Below are positions 1 to 10,058 of a DNA stretch of 64,000 bases, one piece after another. The translations under genes were made by a program, and so were the position numbers. The stretch is from positions 21,194,256-21,258,255 of the forward strand of contig NC_135357.1 in the NCBI RefSeq assembly GCF_051622035.1, written 5' to 3'. Origin of the DNA: Arctopsyche grandis. Lineage: Eukaryota; Arthropoda; Insecta; Trichoptera; Hydropsychidae. The notes under the pieces are model-generated. The model was not told the origin of the DNA and did no database searches. It saw nothing but the letters and a program-made list of their open reading frames with translations. Position 1 is the stretch's first letter; every line of letters begins with the position of its first letter.

Positions 1-1010
1 CATAATGTATTCACACTATCGTTCGATAGTTGGGATCTAATTTTTCAGGTGTTTTATTTCATTTTATCAAAAAAGTCATTTTCTTTTTCAAATTATCTTT
101 TTTTTATTCTGGGTAGTTTCGTTTCTCAAAATGACTTCAGTTTTATTTCTAATAGGTAATTGAAGCCTTTCTTTTACTGATAACTAGTCACCGGAGCCTG
201 AGGTATTGTTCAAATGTTGTGAATGCATTGTTAAAGGTTTGCCGAACCTTTTTTACAAAAGATTTACAACAATGGAACAATGAGCGGCACCTTGGCTATC
301 CTACCTCTACTGATAACACATATTTGCAATATCATCATCGGAATCTGAAACTGATTAATTTACTACATCTTCCTTGTAAATCCGTTCTGTGACTATTATT
401 TTTTTTTCTCCTGAATAAAGCACTGGGTCAGACCGGTGCTGCCAGAAGATTAAATAAAGAACTGTAATGTGATAAAACGCAGTGAATCAGTATATCATGT
501 TGATGTTGATTTGCCGGTAAAAGTAATAATGTACCGATAGATTACTGAGCTATTTTTTGGGTCATTCAATGAACTCCCTAGTTTAGACATATCACACGAT
601 CGTGAATAAATTCTAGGCGCCTTGAATTTAGCACACATATTTTATTCGAACGTATATTTTTTTTTGATAAAATAACAAAATTAATTTGATAGTTTATTCC
701 AGAAAAGTGAATGCAATGAATTCCTTGGATACAGATTCCATTTTAATGTGCCGAAGTATATGCACGTAATATTTATATACTCTAATTTTCCGCGAATTCT
801 AGGCTTACAACAAAAATAAGCATATATATTTTTTTAACTGCTTGGTGCCCCTTTGTTTCATTTCCCACCCTAAAAAAAATGAATTATTGTCTAAAAGGAA
901 ACTATTACTTGCGATTTACAGTTTTTGAACAAAACCTTATCAAATACTAGATCGGGTATGAAGAATATAAATATAAATTACATGTTCAATATTTTCGAAA
1001 AAATCGTATG
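1..1010. other. AT-rich intergenic DNA with a dispersed-repeat fragment
   Basis: I see no coding exon here. Around 215-285 there is a fragment of a dispersed repeat. Its hallmark is a palindrome at about 233-252 (AAAGGTTTGCCGAACCTTT). The same palindrome sits at about 5990-6010 and 50840-50862 with related flanks, so this is old mobile DNA rather than a gene. Confidence 0.5.
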
Positions 1011-1014
1011 GTAA

Positions 1015-1176
1015 TATGGAGGATGAACGAATGAGACGACTGGCATGTTAATGCACGTGTTTATTATATGACAGCTGAAGACAGAGTGAGTAGTAGCTCT
1101 CCGAACCCAGCCGAGTTGGTTCCCACTCGCAGGAAGGCAACCAAACTCGACCATGTCGTATAAGCGAGCCGCCACA
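1015..1176. repeat. Left terminal direct repeat (LTR)
   Basis: This is the 162-bp left copy of the terminal repeat. It differs from the right copy at about two positions (for example GCACGTG here against GCACGGG). Confidence 0.75.
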
Positions 1177-1919
1177 TCACTCCCCCCCCCCCCCCAGCAT
1201 CAGCGATACCAAAATTACAAAGAAACAAATTTTACAAAAGAAAAAAATTATTACGTGGGGAGAAAAAAATTGTTGACGTGGGTCATCCGCTGTGTACATA
1301 GATGTACCGCCCTGAATGGTCGGTAGATTCGAGGGCGGTGACGTCGCGAGCAGGACGGTGGCTGGTCCGATGGTCGCGCCGATGCGATGCGATGCTGCGG
1401 CGGCGCCGCTCTTCCGAGGCTGATGTCGGTTGGTGGGGCGGCGGGGGCGGCAGGGGCATCGATGTGGTTGATGATACTCCGAGCTGGACTGTGAGTCGTT
1501 GTGGCTCGTGGAGGTGTTGTAGCGCTACCGCCCGTCTCGGCGTGACGACGCTCGTGGGGACGGACGGGGCCTTGATGATGATGATGATGATGGTGCTGAT
1601 ATGGTGTATGTCTTGTGGTGCTGGATGACCGTTCTATGTGTAGTGGATCGCGCATGACTCCACATCCAGCTGTCAAGATCGTCGTCTCATTCGCTCCCCC
1701 ATTTTTGTAAGCACCTGTCATCGACGTTGTGGCCGGACGTCGGTAGGTAGGTAGGTAGGTAGCCGTGTCTGCTCGTTTATTGTCACCCGCGGGCCGCGAC
1801 GCGTGTTGATGGCGATGGGGGCGCGGCGGGTAGCTTCTCCCGCCTGGCTCGGAGAGGCAGGGATGAGCGGCATGTTGAAATTGATCGAGGCTGCGTGGCT
1901 CGATGTCGGGGGTCACCAG

Positions 1920-2081
1920 TATGGAGGATGAACGAATGAGACGACTGGCATGTTAATGCACGGGTTTATTATATGACAGTTGAAGACAGAGTGAGTAGTA
2001 GCTCTCCGAACCCAGCCGAGTTGGTTCCCACTCGCAGGAAGGCAACCAAACTCGACCATGTCGTATAAGCGAGCCGCCACA
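1920..2081. repeat. Right terminal direct repeat (LTR)
   Basis: This is the 162-bp right copy. It is followed directly by GTAA, the same 4 bp that precedes the left copy. Confidence 0.75.
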
Positions 2082-2235
2082 GTAACAACATTTTTGATTT
2101 TTTCTTTACATGCTATTGATAATACGAGAATTGTACGATTCGGTGCTGGACTTGTACCATTTCTGTGACACTATTTATTGTGGTACATCGTAATACTTAC
2201 ATGTGCGGTAAACCATAATAAGATTTAGTTATAAT

Positions 2236-3097
2236 CAGTGGCGGCTCGTGGATAAAATATCTGGGGGTGCTGCGGTTGATTAAAAATAAAAAAAATGTTT
2301 ATTTGGATTATATTTTACTATTAACAACAAAATTATCAAAATTAAACATTATATGTATTTTATTTCATTAAAAAATTGATTCTTCTGTCTTTTTTCCATG
2401 AAAAAAGGTCTATCACCTTTTCGTTAAAATTGTCACTGTTCATAATCATTTTTTTTCAATTGACAGCATAGACAAAGCCGTCAATCTTTCTTGAACCATT
2501 GTGTTTCTTATATATGTATGTCTTTTTTCTATTTATTGATGAAAAACCGTTCTGGCTCAGAGGTAGTTTTTAACTTTTTAACTTTTCTTTAATTGAAAAT
2601 GCATCGATATTACTAGATTGCAGCTTTTCTTGATTTTGATACCATCTTAAATAGTGACGTGTAGAAGGGAGTGTAGAAACGTGGAAAGTGTAATAGGTGT
2701 AGAAGGAAACACAAAAGGTGCAGAAGAAATGAGGAAAAGTGAGGAGCGTGTCGAGCGCGTGGCGCGCACACGAACGCAAAAAGAAATTTGTACTGTTGGG
2801 AGTGCAGTACAGACCAAGCTTCTAGCTGCCCCCGCGCTCCTCCTTCGCCCACTCGGCATATTCCATCGAAAACCGTACTGCACAAAATCATAAATGATGC
2901 CTCACTTTCTGATATTAGTACCGCGATGCATGATCATTATTGGATGTATCGGTGTACGGGCGAGCTTGATACACGCTTAAATAATATTGATATTTTTATA
3001 TAATATACATACATTTATGTATATAATAATATTAATTTTTTCTCAATTTCCTTGGGGGTGCTGCAGTACCGCAGTGCGTATGGACGAGCCGCCACTG
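2236..3097 (-). mobile_element. Non-autonomous hAT DNA transposon with 8-bp target duplication
   Basis: The element begins CAGTGGCGGCTCGT and ends with the inverse, CGAGCCGCCACTG. It is flanked on both sides by the identical 8-bp GTTATAAT (2228-2235 and 3098-3105). CAGTGGCG-type termini and 8-bp target duplications are diagnostic of the hAT superfamily. A decayed hAT transposase C-terminus lies inside on the minus strand, which gives the orientation. The motif GGGGGTGCTGC occurs in direct orientation near both ends (about 2262 and 3054), a subterminal repeat. The coding region is almost completely lost, so the copy cannot be autonomous. Confidence 0.88.
2370..2526 (-). pseudogene. hAT transposase C-terminal (dimerisation domain) remnant
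   Basis: Read on the minus strand, this segment gives IRNTMVQERLTALSMLSIEK. One extra base is then needed to continue into NSDNFNEKVIDLF. The pattern 'MxQERLxxLxxLSIE ... NFxEVIDxF' is the conserved C-terminal end of hAT (TTF/ZMYM-type) transposases, which mediates dimerisation. The frameshift in the A-run after LSIEK shows that it is dead. Family assignment is from pattern recognition; no alignment was run. Confidence 0.75.
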
Positions 3098-3105
3098 GTT
3101 ATAAT

Positions 3106-3960
3106 GTCAATCAATAAAAATTTTGATGTAATTAGTACATATGTGATACGTATGTGCATTCATAAATTTGTCATTCTATGCTACATACATATATGTATGT
3201 ATGTATCATTTAGTAACGCGTGAAACCTTTTAACAAAGATTATTTTCGCATTTACATGAACAAAAATCATGCATTGGGTAGAGCCGTTGCTTTATATTTT
3301 GATGAATGTTTTCCCCCTACAAAATATTTTTATTTTCTTTTCGAAAATATAAACCTATAGAATAGTAGTTTTTATCTTTTTTATAAATAAATTTTAAACA
3401 ACGTGTTTCTATTCGCTTTTAATAGATTAAAAAAAATAATCGAAAATGATTTCCATTACTTTAAAAGTTAAACACGGCAGGTAAAACTAATATAAGCCTT
3501 GTAAAAAATATATTTTTTTATTTATAAAAGCCTATTTTTTCGTTTTTCAAGTTTTCATCCGAAAGTTTCCCATAAAAAAATTATCGCATATCATTTGGAC
3601 ATGCCATAATATTGGAAGAATATTGAGCAAACGACAAACTGAAATTGGTTTTTTTAGAAGGTAATTTATGAGGATAAATTACCTTCGCTGGTGACATTTC
3701 GATATCACACGATTGCAGAATTGCATCCTGCTCGCACGCATGCAAGTAGGGATATGTGCAAATAAAATACTAACTGTATAGATATTGAAAATCTTGAAAT
3801 TCATCTTGACCATAGTACATTATAGACATGTTCAAAATAAATAATATGTTCATAATTACCTCATCACCGAGCTAAGCTCGTTTAAGAGGTAATCTTGTAA
3901 GTATATGAATATAAATATTCTTGTATATATATAAAAATATATATAGATATAGAAATATAT
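3106..3960. other. AT-rich intergenic DNA, no gene seen
   Basis: No supported open frame occurs here. An imperfect inverted pair, AAGGTAATTTATGAGG and AATTACCTTC, lies around 3659-3690. A copy of GCATCCTGCTCGCAC at about 3724 resembles the core motif of the palindromic elements elsewhere in the window. Confidence 0.4.
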
Positions 3961-3961
3961 A

Positions 3962-4174
3962 GAAAATTAGTCACGAAAATACTGGTCACACCCAAAAATT
4001 AAAAATTGGTCGAATTTTTTAGTGTGACCAGTTTTTTCGTGACTAATTTTCGGGTGTGACCAGTTTTAGAGTGTGACCAGTTTTAGTGTGACGGGTGATC
4101 ACATGTGACCGATCTAGAGTGACCCCTCTAGTTGTCCTGTAACTGGTTCACATATGACTAGTAGTCCGTTTACC
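3962..4174. mobile_element. Truncated copy of the GTGACCAG-motif palindromic MITE
   Basis: The right half closely matches the intact element at 6153-6397, including the terminal block GACTAGTAGTCCG followed by TTACC. The left half is reduced to the central inverted part (AAAATTAGTCACGAAAA). The motif GTGACCAG recurs several times. I could not recognise a target duplication, which suits a truncated or old copy. Confidence 0.65.
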
Positions 4175-4918
4175 ATATTATCATAGCTCTTGTGCGTATT
4201 TTTTAGCAAATGTTTTTTAGACTCGTTATATTTTTAAAATATGGTTTTTAGGCCAAAAGTGTTGGTACTGACATTAGTTTCTTTGACATTTGTTCGTTTT
4301 CGTAGTTTGCTGAGGTGTTTGATTCGTAGAACAATCTGTAGAAATATATTAGTAGCTGGTAATATCTCAGTTTTACTTATTGATTGTTAAAAAAAGTATC
4401 ATTTGAATGAAATAAACCACCGAAACGAACTAACTAACAACGATAGATTATTATATCAATGTTGATTTTCGAGGTTATGTTTAGTATTAAGTACGTTGTT
4501 TAGTGTTTTCAAGTTAATTTCGTGTTTTAATGGTGAAACTTAAATTAAATAAAAACAAGAGCTAAAGTTTTCCTTTTTGAAACCCTAATTTAACAAGTAT
4601 TTCTACTGCAGCTTTCAATCGCAGATTTTGAACAATTCGGGGACAATTTAAATGTGTTTAAATCGTATGATAGTTTACGAGACGTGCTAAGTTAGATTAG
4701 GTGTAGTTTGAATTGATAACTTCATTAATTGGGCGTCAGTATGTTATATTGGGTCAATCAGGGTAAACGCATTTCAATCATACTAAATGTGTCATCAATA
4801 AATTTAAAAAAATATATTCTAATATAATAATTCTGGTGTTTTCGTCAACACTACGTGGCTAACTATATACATACATAAATTCATCTTATTTTTCATATAT
4901 TAAAATATTTCAGGTGAA
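4175..4918 (+). other. Upstream/leader region of PRPK with a 3' splice site
   Basis: No other gene is visible. A polypyrimidine/AG acceptor (ATATTTCAG, AG at 4912-4913) lies 5 nt before the PRPK start codon. This suggests an intron in the 5' untranslated region. The non-coding first exon and promoter were not located. Confidence 0.45.
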
Positions 4919-5653
4919 ATGAGTCATTTAGTTGAGCATGGATTTCAACTCATGAAACAAGGTGCCGAAGCAAAACTTTATTCTGGGGTATATCTTGAGA
5001 AACCAGCTATAGTTAAAGAAAGGTTTTCTAAGGCATACAGACATTCTATCTTAGATTCTACAATCACAAAAGAGCGCACTAAATCAGAAGCGAAAGCTTT
5101 ACTAAAAAGTCAATTATGTGATATAAGGACGCCAACATTGTACTTTGTCGACTATCAAAATGGACGTATATACATGGAGCATGTGCTGAACAGTGTAACC
5201 GTTAAAGAATACATTGTAGACATAAATAATAAAACAGATGAAAATAATGAGGATGATGGATATATGACTTTATTGAAGAGATTAACAGACAAAATTGGTA
5301 CTGTGTTGGCAATGATGCATCGGAATAATATAATACATGGTGATTTGACTACTTCCAATATGTTACTAGCTAAGCCTGAAGAATTGGATCCGAAGGAATA
5401 CGATGGGCCCGATAATGGTGAAATAGTTATGTTAGATTTTGGTCTTTCTCGTGTAGACAACAGTGCTGAAGATAAAGGTGTTGACTTATATGTTCTCGAA
5501 AGGGCTTTAATTAGTACACACAGTACTTTACCCCATATGTTTGAAAATATACTTCAAGTTTACCAAGCTCAGAATAAAGGTCAGTCAAAAGATGTTTTAA
5601 TAAAATTGGAAGAAATCAGATTAAGAGGTAGAAAGCGAACAATGGTAGGCTGA
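4919..5653 (+). CDS. Prpk: PRPK / TP53RK / Bud32 atypical kinase of the KEOPS complex
   Basis: This single-exon frame of 244 residues is close to the usual Bud32/TP53RK length. The family works in the KEOPS/EKC complex with the Kae1/OSGEP protein. It supports N6-threonylcarbamoylation (t6A) of A37 in ANN-decoding tRNAs and acts as a small atypical kinase/ATPase. Visible motifs in order are a short glycine loop (QGAEAKLY, about 14-21), a basic block after the IVKERF lysine (about K33), the catalytic loop HGDLTTSN (140-147, D142 and N147), the metal-binding DFG (173-175), EDKGVDLYVLERA (184-196) and the conserved basic tail RLRGRKRTMVG (234-244). The start is the first ATG after a splice acceptor and gives the expected short N-terminus. 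A poly(A) signal follows at 5806. The family call is secure; the symbol follows the fly name. Confidence 0.95.
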   Translation: MSHLVEHGFQLMKQGAEAKLYSGVYLEKPAIVKERFSKAYRHSILDSTITKERTKSEAKALLKSQLCDIRTPTLYFVDYQNGRIYMEHVLNSVTVKEYIVDINNKTDENNEDDGYMTLLKRLTDKIGTVLAMMHRNNIIHGDLTTSNMLLAKPEELDPKEYDGPDNGEIVMLDFGLSRVDNSAEDKGVDLYVLERALISTHSTLPHMFENILQVYQAQNKGQSKDVLIKLEEIRLRGRKRTMVG

Positions 5654-5805
5654 GTGAAGTAACACGGAAATATGTATATTGTAATTAAATTAATATTGAA
5701 ATTTATATATTTTTCTAAAATGTAATGTTTTTTTATGGTTATACGCTTGTTAATTTTTATCTCGATTGTATAATATAACAATCTATGGTAATTTGATTTA
5801 AGTAT

Positions 5806-5811
5806 AATAAA
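5806..5811 (+). terminator. Poly(A) signal AATAAA of PRPK
   Basis: This canonical hexamer lies about 150 nt after the stop codon, in an AT-rich 3' region with no closer canonical signal. Confidence 0.5.
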
Positions 5812-5945
5812 CATTTCAAATATTTTTTTAACCATAAAGAATTTTTTACTATACCTGTCCCTTGATTTACGATTTAGGCATATGCCATGAAAAATTGAGT
5901 GCCCAAGTATCTTTTGAATACTTATGGTGGACCCTTTCACTGTTG

Positions 5946-6012
5946 GAAGCGCGCCGTCTATTGTTCTATTATTGTAAATGCTTTCTAAAAAAGGTTCGGC
6001 AAACCTTTTTTC
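5946..6012. repeat. Dispersed repeat fragment (AAAGGTTCGGCAAACCTTT family)
   Basis: GGAAGCGCGCCGTCTATTG, then TTATTGTAAATGCTTT, then the AAAGGTTCGGCAAACCTTT palindrome closely match 50792-50865. The family is also recognisable at 215-285 (inverted), 13270-13385 and 56198-56480 (inverted). Confidence 0.6.
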
Positions 6013-6152
6013 GGATTTAAACGGATTTCCTTCAATAAATTATGGACTCTAATTGACGCATACCGTAATACTATTAATTTAAATAATAATAAAAAAAAGA
6101 GTCGGAGTTGGTTGATTTTTTACGACACCGACTCCACAGCCCTGATTGTTAT

Positions 6153-6397
6153 GGTTCGGTGATTACTAGTCAAATGTGAACCGGTCGCTCTAGATCGGTC
6201 ACACGTGATCACCCGTCACACTAAAACTGGTCACACCCGAAAATTCGACCAATTTTTAATTTTTGGGTGTGACCAGTTTTTTTGTGACTAATTTTCGGGT
6301 GTGACCAGTATTAGTGTGACGGGTGATCACGTGTGACCGATCTAGAGCGACCGGTCGTCCAGTGACTGGTTCACATATGACTAGTAGTCCGCTTACC
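6153..6397. mobile_element. Palindromic MITE with GTGACCAG repeats and 9-bp target duplication
   Basis: This 245-bp element is an imperfect palindrome. Its two halves carry complementary blocks: the GACTAGTAGTCC / GGATTACTAGTC type ends, CTAGATCGGTCACACGTGATC, and repeated GGTCACACC / GGTGTGACC. GATTGTTAT occurs immediately outside both ends (6144-6152 and 6398-6406), a 9-bp candidate target duplication. It has no coding capacity. A truncated relative lies at 3962-4174, so the PRPK gene is bracketed by two copies. I cannot assign a superfamily. Confidence 0.8.
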
Positions 6398-6894
6398 GAT
6401 TGTTATACCCTTTATATGAGAATATTTTATAATTTAATAAACCCTTAATGCACCTTATAATAATATATTTGGAGTCGATTTTTTTAAAGCTAGAAACGCT
6501 TATTAATTTTTAATAAAAGCCACAGATACAGAAAAAATCGTCATAAAAAGTGCTTACAATCTATTCTAGGCAATTTTTATCAAATTCTGTTCATTTGCGT
6601 TTTCAATCATTTTATTTCAAAATTAATCATTTTGGAATAATAAAAATTCTAATGGACTCGCGTCACTTGGTCACGTAGCGAAAAATTTGCAGGAGAATGA
6701 ATTTTTTTTTCTTATATGCTCACTAATTCTTATATTTGGACCAATAGTATTGAAATGTCAAATTTGTATATCTTGGACTCGACGTATACCATTGAATTAC
6801 TCACGTGCGTACGCTTGCTTAGTTATTTTTTAACTTAATTCACATTTTTCGAAAATACCCGACTTACATTTTTTATAAACCTATTTTTCAGGTT

Positions 6895-6939
6895 ATGAAC
6901 ATTTTTGTAAAAGAAGTTCGATTAAATAACCAAAGATGA
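6895..6939 (+). promoter_or_regulatory. Upstream ORF whose stop overlaps the WDR70 start codon
   Basis: A splice acceptor (TATTTTTCAG, AG at 6890-6891) is followed 4 nt later by ATG. This opens a 14-codon frame that ends in TGA at 6937-6939. The stop overlaps the WDR70 ATG at 6936-6938 as ATGA, so ribosomes translating it would end exactly on the main start. Its regulatory use is an inference. Confidence 0.4.
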
Positions 6940-8882
6940 ATTCATCCAAAAAAAATTTAATCTCGTTTGGTAAAATAGCGTTACCTAAAGTTCTCAAGTC
7001 TGGTGACGTCGATACTGCTCCAAATGATGAATCTGGTGGCTTTGGAACATTTGGAAGAACGAGGGAAATCGTTGATATTTCAAACGAAGACGATTCCGAG
7101 GCACAACAAATGAAGGAGGTGTTAGGAATTCAAGAATTTGGAAAAAAGGCAAAGACTTTCAATGTAGAGCAAATGTTGGAAGAAGTTAAGAAAACTGCCC
7201 GCTCGGTAGCACCTCTTAAAAAAGAATCCTTACTGCCTATTGAGCAATCAAATGATGACAGTGACGATGATCTTATAGGTCCGCCTTTACCGACAAATGT
7301 AATTTCGGCTACAAATGTGAAAGAAGCAGATAAATCAGATGATGATAGCGATGATAGCTACAATGAGCTAAGTGATTCGGGCGATGAACAAGAATCGAAA
7401 CTTGTAAATTACATACCATCCAGTCATGAGGTACAGATGAAACATGGAACCAAAGCAGTCATAGCAGTAGCTGCCGATCCCTCAGGAGCTCGTCTTTCAA
7501 CCGGATCTGTAGATTATGATGTATGTTTCTGGGATTTTGCAGGCATGGACACATCCATGAGATCTTTCCGTACATTGCGGCCCTGCGAAAATCATCCAAT
7601 CAAGTGTCTTCAGTATTCCGCCACAGGTGATACAATTCTAGTTATAAGTGGATGTGCCCAAGCTAAAGTTTTAGATAGAGATGGCTTTGAAGTTATTGAA
7701 TGTATCAAAGGGGATCAATACATATCAGATATGGCTAAAACTAAAGGTCATACAGCGTCACTCAATAGCGGCTGTTGGCATCCTAACATAAGAGAAGAAT
7801 TCATGACTTCGTCACAGGACGGTACTCTCAGACTGTGGGATGTAGAAAAACCGAAGCAGCACAAAAATATTATTAAACCTAGAGCTCAAGGTGGAGTCAA
7901 AACAACTCCGGTAGCATGTACTTATTCTAGAGACGGTAATACTGTAGCGTGTGGTTGTTATGATGGATCTATCCAGTTGTGGGATCACCGCAAAAGCTTT
8001 GTAAATACAAGCATACTCGTGAGAGATGCACATCAAAAACAATCGGAAATATCTTCATTGGTGTATTCATACCATGGGAATCATATAGCAACTCGTGGAT
8101 GTGATGACACATTGAAACTGTGGGATTTACGCGTTTTTAAAAAACCAGTTCACACTGTAAATGATTTATTTTCACGATACGATACAACAGATTGTATGTT
8201 CAGCCCGGACGACTCCATGGTAGTGACTGGTGAATCGTTGAAGAAGAATCGAAAGTTTGGCCGTGTTCTATTCTATGACACAACGTCATTCAATCTTGTA
8301 AGCGAGATTGAAGTAGCAGAGTCGCACATCATTAAAACCCTATGGCATCCCAAACTGAACCAAATATTTGTTGGCTGTGGAGATGGCACTGTGCAATGTT
8401 ACTATGATCACAAAAGAAGCCTTCGGGGAGCTAAGTTGTGCGTAGTAAAAACTCATAGAAAACGCAATACCATAGAAGTGTTGAGCAACACTCAAGTAAT
8501 AACGCCACATGCTTTACCACTTTTCCAACAAGACCGTGTGAAGACTGTGAAAAAACGCATGGAAAAAGATAGATTAGATCCTGTCAAATCGAAACGCCCT
8601 GATTTGCCCATAACTTCCGGTCAAGGTGGACGGGTAGCTTCATCGGGTGGAACTCTGAGCTCATATGTAATAAGGAACCTAGGTCTCAGTAAGCGTGTCA
8701 ACGATGAACAGGATCCACGTGAAGCCATTTTGAAGTATGCCAAAGATGCTGCAGAAAATCCATTTTGGATATCCCCAGCGTATGCAAAAACCCAACCTAA
8801 ACCGATATTTCAAGTAGACGAAGAGCAAAAAAATTCTGAGAGTGATGAACCATCTACGTCAAAAAAAATGAAACTGCAGTAA
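6936..8882 (+). CDS. WDR70: WD repeat-containing protein 70 (WDR70)
   Basis: This uninterrupted frame of 648 residues is close to the length of animal WDR70 (about 650). It has an acidic, Ser/Asp-rich N-terminal third (for example SNDDSDDDLIGPPLP near 105-119), then a beta-propeller from about residue 165. WD dipeptides end several repeats: VCFWDF (~196-201), LRLWDVEK (~298-305), IQLWDHRK (~346-353) and LKLWDLRV (~393-400). A conserved basic C-terminus follows, with KKRMEKDRLDPVKSKRPDLP and a later PREAILKYAKDAAENPFWI segment that is characteristic of the family. WDR70 is a nuclear WD protein linked in vertebrates and yeast to CRL4/DDB1-associated histone H2B ubiquitination and the DNA-damage response. 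That role is from the literature, not from this sequence. The start is the first ATG of the long frame; an upstream ORF overlaps it. It has no introns in the coding part. Confidence 0.93.
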   Translation: MNSSKKNLISFGKIALPKVLKSGDVDTAPNDESGGFGTFGRTREIVDISNEDDSEAQQMKEVLGIQEFGKKAKTFNVEQMLEEVKKTARSVAPLKKESLLPIEQSNDDSDDDLIGPPLPTNVISATNVKEADKSDDDSDDSYNELSDSGDEQESKLVNYIPSSHEVQMKHGTKAVIAVAADPSGARLSTGSVDYDVCFWDFAGMDTSMRSFRTLRPCENHPIKCLQYSATGDTILVISGCAQAKVLDRDGFEVIECIKGDQYISDMAKTKGHTASLNSGCWHPNIREEFMTSSQDGTLRLWDVEKPKQHKNIIKPRAQGGVKTTPVACTYSRDGNTVACGCYDGSIQLWDHRKSFVNTSILVRDAHQKQSEISSLVYSYHGNHIATRGCDDTLKLWDLRVFKKPVHTVNDLFSRYDTTDCMFSPDDSMVVTGESLKKNRKFGRVLFYDTTSFNLVSEIEVAESHIIKTLWHPKLNQIFVGCGDGTVQCYYDHKRSLRGAKLCVVKTHRKRNTIEVLSNTQVITPHALPLFQQDRVKTVKKRMEKDRLDPVKSKRPDLPITSGQGGRVASSGGTLSSYVIRNLGLSKRVNDEQDPREAILKYAKDAAENPFWISPAYAKTQPKPIFQVDEEQKNSESDEPSTSKKMKLQ

Positions 8883-10058
8883 TACCAATGGTCACACCAA
8901 TTTATGCAAATTAATAATATTTTTAAATACCCATATTTGTGTACATTTTTTGTATTCAGATTTTATAGAAAAAGTACGGTCAACAGAATTTTTTATTTTT
9001 TATTTAATCAATTTCAATTATACATAAGTGTTTATTTAACATGAATGAAGGACCATATTTATCTTTGAGCTGTTCGGTGTCGCTAACTATCTGTGAAACG
9101 TCTGGGACATATATACTGGGACCCGAAATAAAATTGACATGTATGTTACATATAATTTCATAATATTCTCCATTCAAAAATCATTAAAAAAAGTACCAGG
9201 TTTTAGAGGAATCTTTTTGTATTTAAATGTATATATTATATGTATGTATACATACATATATAAAATATGTACATGAAAATAAATAATAATGCGATTTATA
9301 TATTATATTGATGTTTTATTTGTAAAATAATTGCATTTTATATTTGTCATGTTTTTTTTTGCATTTTGCAGCATTCACAAATTTTCTAATATTTCATCTG
9401 ATTTGAAAATTTACCCATAATAAATTGTACATAATAATTATTTTACTGCGGGTATAGAAAAAGGATAACAAATAATAAAAATTGTAAAAGTAAATCACAT
9501 TTAATAAAATAGTAAATTATCATATCACTTAAATTAAATCACAAATTTCTCTTGAGCATTAATTTGTATCTCATCTTTCATATATTATAAATATTTATCC
9601 CCATTTCTGTTCAATGGCCTTTCGAATTCATTTTTTTAATATCGAGAATAATATTGAGACAAGTTTTTAAGCTAACTATTTGAAATATAAAATGACCAAA
9701 ATAATATGTTTATGACTTGGATATAATCAATTCAATGTTTTGTTTTAAACCTAAAGATGTGCACACATACATACATAAATTGCTGTTCTACAGTAGTAAC
9801 GAATTTTACAGATTTTTTTTTAAATAGGACCACATTGAAGTAAAAAATGTCTTTTCAAAAACCAATACATCCCTTAATATTAAAAGTCAAGAAAAAAACT
9901 TATTCACATTTAAATTTATAGATAATATAAAAATATTGATATCACTGATATTCCTGCATTTTGAATTTTATAAATTGTAATATTAAATCATTAACAAAAA
10001 GTTGAATCACATTTTACAATAAATTATGTAGTTGGGTCATAAGTGATGGTAAAAGGTG
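8883..10058. other. WDR70 3' region and spacer to the convergent modSP gene
   Basis: No coding exon is seen. AATAAA hexamers at 9127 and about 9278 are candidate poly(A) signals for WDR70 on the plus strand. WDR70 and modSP converge here, so the 3' untranslated ends of both genes must share this 1.2 kb AT-rich interval. Confidence 0.45.

Larger units (their letters stand above)
1015..2081. mobile_element. Short LTR-flanked non-autonomous element (TRIM-like)
   Basis: Two direct repeats of 162 bp, at 1015-1176 and 1920-2081, flank a GC-rich core of about 743 bp. They begin TATGGAGG and end GCCACA, and I find about two differences between them. The 4-bp sequence GTAA occurs immediately outside both ends (1011-1014 and 2082-2085), which is what LTR retrotransposon integration produces. 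No gag, protease, reverse transcriptase or integrase is visible. I see no convincing primer-binding site or polypurine tract next to the LTRs. The core contains a poly-C run (about 1182-1195), a GAT repeat (about 1573-1593) and a GGTA repeat (about 1741-1761). A long open frame crosses the core on the minus strand, but it is low-complexity and probably non-coding. A terminal-repeat retrotransposon in miniature fits best; a recently deleted LTR element is the alternative. Confidence 0.75.

Noticed and set aside
1251-1916. 221-codon minus-strand open frame in the LTR-flanked element
   Set aside because: Composition is dominated by His/Pro/Arg/Thr from GC-rich and GAT/GGTA repeats, the start would be GTG, and no gag- or transposase-like motif is visible.
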